From: a virus
Reading direction: 5' to 3' (one strand)
DNA: 64,000 bases
Virus record (IMG/VR): IMGVR_UViG_3300047476_000597
Coordinates: 62,001 to 126,000 of that record
The notes under the pieces are model-generated. The model saw nothing but the letters and a program-made list of their open reading frames with translations, was not told the DNA's origin and made no database searches. A program made the translations under genes and the position numbers. Positions 53,801 through 61,529 of the stretch are shown here, in pieces (position 1 is the first letter of the stretch; each line of letters begins with the position of its first letter).

Positions 53801-56800
53801 GCTGATATGAAAGGACTATTCTATGAGATAGAGCGTGGTTCTTTCAGGAATAGCACTGTACAGCCTAACCAGTATGTGAATAATATAGGTACCAGTGCTA
53901 ATGTTGCTAAGAAGGTTATACCAATAGGTACTGAGACTATACAGACACCATCAGGACCTAAACAGGTTACTAAATACCTACCACAACAAGAAGGAGAGAT
54001 AATATCTTCTACTATGGCTGCTTTGTTCCTGAAGAAAGCTCTATTAGAAGGTAGCTATAATACTAATGCAGTATATAAAGAGATACTAGATACATATGCT
54101 GCTATGTATAATCCAGCTGATCCAAAATACCGGGAGAGAGCTAAAGAGATGTCTAGAGTAGACAAAGAAGCTGCTATACGTTGGTTTCTTAGACTGAAAG
54201 AACGTCACAACCTGTTTATATCTGATGCTGGTAGAACTGCACTAAAAGATGCTGCTAATGTCTACCTAAAAATATCTGGTATAAAAACAGAAATGGAAGA
54301 AGATGAGGTAGAAGATCTTACAGATGACTACGGAGAACGTAATGTAGAAGATAGAAAACGTCCTACTACATACGCTGCCCTATCTGCATTCTTACGTCAG
54401 TTTATAGGTGGTACTACTGTAACATTCACCGATGAGTTTGGTAATACAGAGTTTTCAGCAGGTGTTCCATTAGTACAGGCTATTAATGCTAATAAGGTGT
54501 ACAATGGTATGATTAAACTGCTGTCTAACCAGTCAGGTGCTACTGATATGATTAGTCGTATGTGGAGTATGCGTAATGATGATAGCAACCCAGAGACAGC
54601 TGCATTCATCAGAGAGGTAATAAGAGAAACTGGTCTAGAATATGATGATACTACTAAAACATTCACTACAGCTAAGAATAGTATACTCATACAACAAGTG
54701 ATAAAAGGGTTCAACATGTTTGAACTAGATCATCTGTTTGTACAGATGGATAATAATAATAAGGTGCGTGTATTTTCAGCTAACTCACAAGAGGTAACAC
54801 AGAATCAACTGAATGCATGGAGCTCAGAGTTTGAAATACGTCTAGGTAATAAACTAGTAGGCAAGAGCAAGAAAGATGTAAAAGAGATGGTGACTGCTGC
54901 TACTGGTGGTTTTGATGAGATGTTGTCTAATATGAATAACAAGACAGCACTAGCTACACATATTGGCACTGTTGAGCTGCAAAACCTTAGTAAACAGATA
55001 GCTAACAGAATATATGCTGGTACCGGCATTAAACTGTCTCCTAGATACATAGAATATTCTATTGCTTTTGCTAAAGATGATAATGTAAGGACAGCTGAAC
55101 AACGTGTACTGTTACGTGGTTATACTGATGTGGAACCATTAACAGTTGAAGATATTAGGGGTATAAAATACTCGTTGCTAAAAGGAGATAATGTATTCAT
55201 AGAAACAGAGGACAATAAAGGAGCTATTGGTAGGTTAAAAACAATGGCACTGGGTAATGCACAGTTTGATGAGTCTGTGAATACCATGTCGTACCAAACA
55301 GCTGATGGGGAAACTGTGTACTCTCATACACTACCATCTTGGATTACTGTTATGACTAATAAACTGAACAATGAGATGTTCAGAGAAGACCTTATGCAAG
55401 ATCCTGATAGACGTTCTTTCTTATTAGAGAGTGAACGTTTCTTAGAACTAGCTAGACAACGTAAGATAAAGGTTATAGGAGCAGATGGTTTAAAAAGAGT
55501 AGACATGTTTGAGCCTGGTGCTACTGTAGATGATATTGGTAGGGCTGTTACTAACACTGATGGTAAGGTGATGGGTGATTTTACGCCTAGAGAGTTTTTG
55601 GTCTACCTATTATCTACGTATGTAAAACCTAAAAATGTTGTTACAACACAAAAACCCATAGAGAAATATACAGATGAAGAAGGTGTAGAGTATGCTACAG
55701 AGGCCTTTACTACTGCACCTGTTATGTTGCGTACTATAGAGGCTAAAAACCAGATGTTCTTTATGGAACTACCTATTGTTGCAGCTGTAGAGAATAATAG
55801 ATTATCACAACAGGTAGTAGACATCATGTATGACATGGTGCTGCAAGAACAACAGAGAATAGCTAGAGTAAAAGAAGAGATAAAGACTATAGCAAAACAA
55901 GCTACCAGACCACTAAAAGACGGTGAGGTTAGAGTAGAGGTAAAAGAAGGGTATCACACTGGTAAAAACCCAAGAGGATTAAAACTATTTAATACTGCTC
56001 TTATGATGGGTGACATGGCTGCTGATATAGAAGCTGGAAAACCTATAGATAAGGATGCACTAACAGAACAGCTGAACAGATACTGGTTAGCAGAGACAGA
56101 AGCCCTTATTACTGACATGCGTGTATTAGGTCTTGTAAGAAAAGAAGAAGATGGTATCAAGAATCTGTTGGCACCAGAGTACCTATTCAAAGGGGAGAAA
56201 GGTGATTATAACCTAATACCTGGTGATTTCTTTCATAATGTAATGCAGGTGTTTGTCAATGACTATGTGAATAGTGCTGCTGCTAATAAACTGTTATTAG
56301 GAGAAGAGGCTATGAGTTTCAAGAATACCATAGATCAGGTTAAGAGAGCTTCTGGTTGGGCTGCTGCAGGACCTGATATGAGAGTATTAGTAACGGCACC
56401 AGAGTGGGGTATTAATCACACACTCAGTACATTCCACCACTTCACATTTGCTGATCCTAGGTTTAGAAAGATGACTGACGGTGTTGATAAGAATGGTAAA
56501 CTAGAGGCTACTGGTGACAAAGCAGATGCTCTGATGTACATGACTGAAAAAGCACAGAGATATGCACTATTCGGTTTTGGTACGCTCAACAAAACACAGG
56601 TAGATGCTCTTAATACTCTAGCTGATGGTAATCAGTTATCTAAAGAAGAGGTGTTTGGTTCTGACGGATTAATAAAAGCAGGTGCTTTTAACAGTATGAA
56701 ACTGGTGTATTTTGATGGACAAAACTATCTCAAAAACTCTACTATAACCCTATTCAAAACATTTACATCTCTACCAGACAGTAACGGAGAGTTCACTATA

Positions 56801-59800
56801 CCATTCCCAGGTCTAGAACATCTGCATGAGTTACGTCTTAAGATGGAAGAGTTTGAGGCTAAGAGTGATACTATAGTGTTTGGACACCCTGTTACTGCTT
56901 CTAAGGGCATGAAGGTAGATATAGCACCTACTGTTTCAGCTGTTACTGATAGTAACTTCCAACAGCTAAATGCTCAGTACATGAGAAAACAGGTAGAGAA
57001 TCCATCTAACAAGATACAGATTACCTCTCCTACTCAGGCTATGATTCAGATTATGGCTGAACAAAACCCTGATACTAAGGTTGTATTCTTAGGTAGTGAG
57101 AAAGACAGTGATGGTAATGACTGGACTGTAGGTAGAATACGTGACATATATCAAGAGAGTATAGCACAAAGGAAGACTAATAGTTTTAATACAGCTGTTA
57201 ACGACATAGTAGATTATGAGGGAGCATTAGTTGAGTTACAGACTAGTATAGACATACAAAAGCTGACTCCTAAACTAGGTCGCTTTATTAAGAATGCACA
57301 GGAGATGTTAATGGCTACTGGTGCTGACAGCCAGACACTAGGATTCTTTGAGCTAGACGCACAGGGAGAACCTATATACGACATGAACTTTCCAGCTGTA
57401 CTAACAAAATACACGCAGCTGTTCCTTAGTTATTTCTCTAAGGGCATATTATCAGAAAAGGTTCCTGGTATGTCAGTAGCTACTGTGTCACCATGGGGTA
57501 TACGTAAGATTAAAATAGTGACTAGTATATGGAAAGAAGGTGACAAGGGCTACAAGAAAGCACTAGAAGGACAACCACGTACATGGAAGGTAGTAACAGA
57601 TGCTGAGATAAGAGCTAATCCAGCTGCATATAGTAATCCTATTGACTGGAGTACACAAGATGAGTATGCAAGAAGATACGAGGGGCTACAGGTAGGAGAT
57701 ATATACGTAGATGATCTTAGACACAACTATCCAAAATACGATGAGAAAGGTAATTACCTAGGACAGTTTTCTGAGTGTCTTATACCAGCTCATTATAAAG
57801 ATGTTATGGATAAAATACCAGAAGCATTACGGTTTATGTTTGGTATTCGTATTCCATCTGATGATAAGCACTCTTATGTAGCACTAGAGTATGTAGACAC
57901 ATTACCGGCTCAGTATGGTAGTGTTGGTGTATTCCCACAAGAGATTATAGAGATCTCTGGTATGGACTTTGATATAGACAAGATGTACATAGAGATGGCT
58001 GATACCTATGCAGAACTGCAAAGAGAAAACCAAGAAGAATATGATACGTTAAAAAATATAATAGACAGAACAAAAGCCAGATTAAACGAACTTTCTGGTA
58101 TGTTTGAAAATACTCCTGGGTATTCTAAAGAAATAGCAGACAAAGGACGACAGATAAAAGAAGTAAAGAAATATGTTAAAGCGCAGTATGACAATCTAGT
58201 TATTACAGAGTCTGATTACATTGATAGAATACAAGAACTGGATAATGAGTTAGAGTCTCTTGGTACTATGGAAGGAGCAAAATATAGAAGACCTATCATA
58301 CAAGAGATGAAATCTTTATCTGGACAATTAGTAGGAATAAAAGCCAGAATAAAACAATTAACAGAAACATCTGTTAGAGTGGCTTATGGTTCAAAAACTG
58401 ACACACAAGGAATATTTGATGAGTATGTAAAATGGCAATTTGCTAATAATAATGCATTTAGAGCTAAAATAAAAGAACTAGCTAGTATAGGACCAGTTGA
58501 TGTAGGTGGAGATATAGTAGGTAATATAAACTCAGACATTATAGCAGACATAGAAGATATTTATGAGTTATTATCTGCAACTTCTATAGATAAGATGATT
58601 CTTAAGACTGCTTTAGCAGAGTTAGGTATGCCTACTGATGCTATAGAGTATTATAATATGACCCATGAAAATGGTGTACAGATAAAAGATCTCAACAACG
58701 GTGTGCTTACTAACAAAGCTCTATCTGCTAAACTAGCTATGTTAAATAACGATGATATTGCAGTAGATACAGAAGAACAGCTGTCTATACTCAACCAGGG
58801 TACGTCAGTAGACATCCTCAGTAGTTTAGTAGATGACCTTGTTGTAGAGTTTACTGCTATGCAATCTAACGAGAGCATACCAGCTGCAGATAAGAAGAAC
58901 ATCACTAGAGTACTGAAGGTTCTACAGGAACCAGATGTTAATGTGGATAGTCTTAGAGGTAAACTAGCTTCTAATATGAATAACAAAGAAGGTAGCCGTA
59001 ATATTGGAGCAGCTGTTCTATCTATGTTGGTGTTCTCTACACTGAACCAGCACAATATGACACTGTCATCAACAGACTATCAGCTGTCGTTTGATGGTAA
59101 GGACTATTTTAGCTTCATAGATACTAAAACAACTGATGGTAAAAGAAAGTTTGCACAGATCTCTGCTATTGTGAATGCAATGACGGACAATGCTAAAGAA
59201 AGACTAGCAGCTAAACTAGGACTGAACATAGAAGCAGTTGGTTATGTATCTGCTATGGTGGCTCTTGGTGTACCTATTAAAACAGCTACACTAATGATGT
59301 TACAACCTATAGTAAGAACCTATTTTAAACAGCTACAGGCTACTAAGGGTAGTATAAAAACAGACGAAGAAAAAAAGGTACGTGCTTCTACTTTACTAGC
59401 TAACATAATAGACAGTGTTAAAAACATTGGTGGAGTAGACCTTACAGATACTAACATGATTAGCAATATAGCTGGTGGTGACAATAACTCAGCTGTTAGT
59501 GCATCTGCTATACGTATGTTGGCTAGAGTAGATAAGGTATCACAAAACATTGCACAGATAGCTAAGGTTACTAGACTACAAAAGGGATTGCCAAAAACAT
59601 ATGAAGAGATTGATAGTATACTATCAACTATAGCAACATTGTCAGATCCTTTTACACCGGCACCTATACCATTCTTTACTGTTATAGGTACTGATCCTAT
59701 TATGCGTACTAACATACGTATATTGGAGCAGATCAACAGTATAGCACCAGCATTCTTTACAGAAAGAACGGCTGCCTTTAAGAACATAACAGACATCATA

Positions 59801-61525
59801 CATGCTAACTTTGAACCAGAAAGAAGAGCTGATAGAGATAGGTATATAGCTACTGTTAAGAACGACCTACTATCTTTTCTAGCTATTAAGGCATATATGC
59901 ACAGTATGGCTGGTAAACCAGAGGTTAAGAATAGTCTACGTCACTCACTCATATATTCTACAGCTGGTGAACAGACTATTGTAGATATAGTAAAAGAGCT
60001 CAGAGAGTTAATATCAACGGAGGGTAGTGGTAGGAATAGAAAGAACCTAATGATACACAACTTCTTGAATGCTGTAGATGCTAAGATAACAGAGACCGGT
60101 ATAGATGAGTTACGTGCTAGAAACTGGACTAAACTATCTGAGGGGTATATAGAATCATTAGCTGGTGCTTTTGTAGACCTATATTCTAACAGTATCACAG
60201 ACAAGAATAATAAACCTCTTAATACTCATACTCAGGCTATTGCTATATTCAACTACCTGTTAGTAAAAGACGGTGGTCAGTTTAAAAACAACAGTTTCTT
60301 ACGTTACATACCCAACTTTGTATTCATGGATCTGTTATCTTCTTCTAAAGAGGTTAATAAGATGATGAAGCTAGGTTATAGGGCTACTGAAGAAGATTAC
60401 ATGCGTGTTTTTGGTGCTTTATTGCAAGATGTTAGGAAACAGTTTATAGATAGTTATGGTATGCATACTAACAACTTCTATAACATTAAGAAGGTATCTG
60501 GTTATACTGGTGCTATTACTGTTACTAGAACTGATATTAAGATAAACACTATAGTAGCACCAGCCGTTAAACTGGATACTATTGGTGGCCTCTCTTACAC
60601 TACTGAGATAAATGAGAACACTGGAGTAAAAGAGGTAATATACCAGCTGCCCTACTATGTTAAGATATTAGATAAACTATATAAACTCTCTACCGTAGAT
60701 GGCGCAGCTGTAACAACAGGCTCTAGTACTTCAATACAAACAGGTAAAGAGGCTGAGTATACTGTAGTATATGGTGGTTCTAGAGGTTCTAAGAATACAT
60801 CTATGATGACTGGTGTATTTGGTGAGTTACCTATGAGACCTGGTGTAAAACCAGCTTATACACAAGGACAAACAGAAGCAGCACCAGTACCTGCAGTTGG
60901 TACTGGTAATTTTACACCTCAAGAAGAGTATTCAGCTCCTTTTGAAGATGAGTCTACTATATCTGCTCAACCTGTTGTATCTTCGCAACCTATGCAACCA
61001 GTGCAACAACCTACAGCTGCTCAGAAAATAGTTAATGAGATTGTTACTCCTGAGTTACAAGAGAAAGCTATGGGAACAAAGGTATGGACTGAGTTTTCTG
61101 TTGGAGATAACATAAGAGGTGAAATTATTGGCAATATAGAATATGCAGGTGATAATGGTTTTGCTCCCAAGATACAACTAACTGTTATGGAAGATAACGG
61201 AAAAACATGGAGTAGAGTGTTTTCTTCTAGTGATAATGATTCTTGGAGATATGAGAAAGTTTTTTATGATGTGTACAATAAGATACAAGATAACTGGAAC
61301 AAAAAGAAGAAGCAACTATACAAAGCATTAGAACAACCTACAGCTGGTACCACATTACCCGGCTCAGTATGGAAAACAGAACTAGCTGCTATATATAAAG
61401 AGAAAGGAGATAAAAAAGGAAGGACTGAACTAGAATGGACTGAGGCTGCTACTAGATTCAGAGACAAAGAAAGACAAACAGGAGCTACAGATCAACAGAT
61501 ATTAGACACTATAAAATGTATATAA
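47852..61525 (+). CDS. Giant virion RNA polymerase fused to a zincin
   Basis: The 4557-residue protein combines several parts. Near residues 215-245 a Gly-rich hydrophobic stretch (GFSAGAAGYMMGTGLLLGGL) may insert in a membrane. An acidic linker (KEDDEDDDFADSD, ~975-985) and others (~1080, ~1790) divide it. HEAFH at 1883-1887 with Glu1941/1942 downstream (LYEEYMADQF) fits a zinc metallopeptidase. SGMDFDIDKMYIE places the catalytic DxDxD of crAss-like virion RNA polymerases at Asp3372, 3374 and 3376. This is followed by a ~200-residue coiled-coil insertion. A basic, flexible C-terminus follows from ~4320. Known relatives (phage phi14:2 gp66, about 2180 residues) are shorter and transcribe early genes after injection. 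Confidence 0.85.
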   Translation: MFNSNIISESITPTLVGAGIPTPHLQQQFYQTGLLPSNTENDVPPLDIMDSLMADMKKAAPTKEAGMAPDYFNWDKSGAAQYVNDRHFSTIGFDPFASGITDPTTGKTANPYEIRYQQASDWGDVMGKAAGQFVGLAGLTIKAGLQSDAHLINALFNPASWSDYLSGKDTFVNKLAGSPEELLETDKELKDIMNKYHIYQTPITQEGIFNKEFLGDIVGQLGFSAGAAGYMMGTGLLLGGLGRIVGSGKNIAAMTRLGKAMEQMKDVGHLEDLKQVQNLMSSGKTATAISEDVNMVKRMTDLGKNRSFIEGVVENFTPFYQAITDARAVKTAGGTSMQMFQATVPGLIKNYTMFSAARAEASIEAAGTYGDMYIGLMDSFYEKEGRLPDATEAMNIKNAAYGAATDNYIVNTGLLMTMNNIQFGNMMSKFSSTKRLFRELAEASDDGLMAVKGKLKDGVNDVYRVYNKNSFGGIGAYNKVRKDFGLGTAMYTVLKNNAKNLGKWEVSEGLQELLQEGSNRSLTEYYTNMYHGNKDVDGNILNRVDLAKGLGDQLNKEGWKTFLMGSVTGLFMSPLTSAVMYGKTAGAKALYSNVREAAENKKKTVEANRQLLETFFNNPDTATKGFSRFKEQMKVSKNIGDAAAINDPYMSHNSKDDAISQAAGAAVKAGMLDAFVDNIRMMGDGRFTPKEFMEQFNLTEEVNPKQYTEQLATNIEQYYINWQNLKDRYSDLIIPELEKDPAKQLDAQWKKAALNEAIEILAYNTYHAGSAMTRAAEIKTAASQIPGIGQTTSRIFDLFGNNSELDKEIKLLQLNLKTLKDTATGDLELTQQVKATEDRIKALESWKEKYNRLLDSKEESEEMDNLKTELQLYMRLYIESDNQSSGRSNTNLLDSDFEKAFKLLGDYNALNRDYSQYIEILNLLSNPKNFVTMHSKLFDAMTAARDTVKEEAKKEADLRADITNGDPVPADTTKEDDEDDDFADSDVLPVDTYTPVEPKTKEDLEFAIKQLEDAFQARVANLVANGATEQDARDIAEKETPQDDKDALTSLKEKLATLKNTEEPETTEDVEDDADGQPVVYTNQQNKDKIQNINNMNILTLAGTAEQKAAKDAVLRDITPEELRAGLRLISRLSVDDIEKVELPDGKIQLLDKRVTTSVKDLGTYATEDEVDAAIKKAMMPFKKGDYVQQMRSTYTVAVYYNDTLIGYLQPPQQYLFTFNGHLVDVNSLTPEQFAAVAIIPEGMTAEKALIQFQQNVTNSLSVWSGLEPLLSAGNTTLSGEEIPFRITPSRGENDFNNEKESIQFNNEIEKIEKERQEKLSRVQDVLITPAEDLSYREVKEDPYSIQENIKKQIKKLQDHIETLKKGRLYTYLRDYGTTKPKTGLYAYYIARDNSTNPNVSTIGRVTGVLGNKFKTDKNDKLIGDQQTIVGSNNYYYFLPFEITQEEDTSKAINDIENKKQPFVAELAEIEKDIVYLNRPVLKPIKTKNQKAIDSINADYNKKIAALEASIPDRPTLADIQALYEVEGIIDNSANEVYYGNPRLIEEQPEYANNLGNYRVAVKLPNGQRVWLQAKGIKMTDSDVKDIAKKITAFFGKKKKTVKDIETLNELLSTIFITARPENANGIFFDFRISDKGNLAVRWYDPFMNEGQGASGVIDVAKNETPFTDMSSFTTYLTAVINTAMTSDVAVKEGVMWPKDGVVFTEYNVRKQPDVNALDQMEITSNIGLVKNIVPSVVPETPAPIKGLEVIPAQTDIPIEPSVEGKSSVDVPVAVTQETNGTQPTVESLAQLEDDDWIDSIIALKTVPADEVFTGQSVENIGRFSDYIKKNLPSWLTIEEVDSFIDTLYNNNITAGEFMYYLDKTGNVQAVIRTNKDSVGKYHEAFHMVFRLLLPQETIDRLLNEVAGIYPATPARLQALRESSPLYTEMSEEQLTEILYEEYMADQFDAFRMGRTDRVTTGIRGFFNRLTDWINWLWAQFTGADMKGLFYEIERGSFRNSTVQPNQYVNNIGTSANVAKKVIPIGTETIQTPSGPKQVTKYLPQQEGEIISSTMAALFLKKALLEGSYNTNAVYKEILDTYAAMYNPADPKYRERAKEMSRVDKEAAIRWFLRLKERHNLFISDAGRTALKDAANVYLKISGIKTEMEEDEVEDLTDDYGERNVEDRKRPTTYAALSAFLRQFIGGTTVTFTDEFGNTEFSAGVPLVQAINANKVYNGMIKLLSNQSGATDMISRMWSMRNDDSNPETAAFIREVIRETGLEYDDTTKTFTTAKNSILIQQVIKGFNMFELDHLFVQMDNNNKVRVFSANSQEVTQNQLNAWSSEFEIRLGNKLVGKSKKDVKEMVTAATGGFDEMLSNMNNKTALATHIGTVELQNLSKQIANRIYAGTGIKLSPRYIEYSIAFAKDDNVRTAEQRVLLRGYTDVEPLTVEDIRGIKYSLLKGDNVFIETEDNKGAIGRLKTMALGNAQFDESVNTMSYQTADGETVYSHTLPSWITVMTNKLNNEMFREDLMQDPDRRSFLLESERFLELARQRKIKVIGADGLKRVDMFEPGATVDDIGRAVTNTDGKVMGDFTPREFLVYLLSTYVKPKNVVTTQKPIEKYTDEEGVEYATEAFTTAPVMLRTIEAKNQMFFMELPIVAAVENNRLSQQVVDIMYDMVLQEQQRIARVKEEIKTIAKQATRPLKDGEVRVEVKEGYHTGKNPRGLKLFNTALMMGDMAADIEAGKPIDKDALTEQLNRYWLAETEALITDMRVLGLVRKEEDGIKNLLAPEYLFKGEKGDYNLIPGDFFHNVMQVFVNDYVNSAAANKLLLGEEAMSFKNTIDQVKRASGWAAAGPDMRVLVTAPEWGINHTLSTFHHFTFADPRFRKMTDGVDKNGKLEATGDKADALMYMTEKAQRYALFGFGTLNKTQVDALNTLADGNQLSKEEVFGSDGLIKAGAFNSMKLVYFDGQNYLKNSTITLFKTFTSLPDSNGEFTIPFPGLEHLHELRLKMEEFEAKSDTIVFGHPVTASKGMKVDIAPTVSAVTDSNFQQLNAQYMRKQVENPSNKIQITSPTQAMIQIMAEQNPDTKVVFLGSEKDSDGNDWTVGRIRDIYQESIAQRKTNSFNTAVNDIVDYEGALVELQTSIDIQKLTPKLGRFIKNAQEMLMATGADSQTLGFFELDAQGEPIYDMNFPAVLTKYTQLFLSYFSKGILSEKVPGMSVATVSPWGIRKIKIVTSIWKEGDKGYKKALEGQPRTWKVVTDAEIRANPAAYSNPIDWSTQDEYARRYEGLQVGDIYVDDLRHNYPKYDEKGNYLGQFSECLIPAHYKDVMDKIPEALRFMFGIRIPSDDKHSYVALEYVDTLPAQYGSVGVFPQEIIEISGMDFDIDKMYIEMADTYAELQRENQEEYDTLKNIIDRTKARLNELSGMFENTPGYSKEIADKGRQIKEVKKYVKAQYDNLVITESDYIDRIQELDNELESLGTMEGAKYRRPIIQEMKSLSGQLVGIKARIKQLTETSVRVAYGSKTDTQGIFDEYVKWQFANNNAFRAKIKELASIGPVDVGGDIVGNINSDIIADIEDIYELLSATSIDKMILKTALAELGMPTDAIEYYNMTHENGVQIKDLNNGVLTNKALSAKLAMLNNDDIAVDTEEQLSILNQGTSVDILSSLVDDLVVEFTAMQSNESIPAADKKNITRVLKVLQEPDVNVDSLRGKLASNMNNKEGSRNIGAAVLSMLVFSTLNQHNMTLSSTDYQLSFDGKDYFSFIDTKTTDGKRKFAQISAIVNAMTDNAKERLAAKLGLNIEAVGYVSAMVALGVPIKTATLMMLQPIVRTYFKQLQATKGSIKTDEEKKVRASTLLANIIDSVKNIGGVDLTDTNMISNIAGGDNNSAVSASAIRMLARVDKVSQNIAQIAKVTRLQKGLPKTYEEIDSILSTIATLSDPFTPAPIPFFTVIGTDPIMRTNIRILEQINSIAPAFFTERTAAFKNITDIIHANFEPERRADRDRYIATVKNDLLSFLAIKAYMHSMAGKPEVKNSLRHSLIYSTAGEQTIVDIVKELRELISTEGSGRNRKNLMIHNFLNAVDAKITETGIDELRARNWTKLSEGYIESLAGAFVDLYSNSITDKNNKPLNTHTQAIAIFNYLLVKDGGQFKNNSFLRYIPNFVFMDLLSSSKEVNKMMKLGYRATEEDYMRVFGALLQDVRKQFIDSYGMHTNNFYNIKKVSGYTGAITVTRTDIKINTIVAPAVKLDTIGGLSYTTEINENTGVKEVIYQLPYYVKILDKLYKLSTVDGAAVTTGSSTSIQTGKEAEYTVVYGGSRGSKNTSMMTGVFGELPMRPGVKPAYTQGQTEAAPVPAVGTGNFTPQEEYSAPFEDESTISAQPVVSSQPMQPVQQPTAAQKIVNEIVTPELQEKAMGTKVWTEFSVGDNIRGEIIGNIEYAGDNGFAPKIQLTVMEDNGKTWSRVFSSSDNDSWRYEKVFYDVYNKIQDNWNKKKKQLYKALEQPTAGTTLPGSVWKTELAAIYKEKGDKKGRTELEWTEAATRFRDKERQTGATDQQILDTIKCI

Positions 61526-61529
61526 AATA

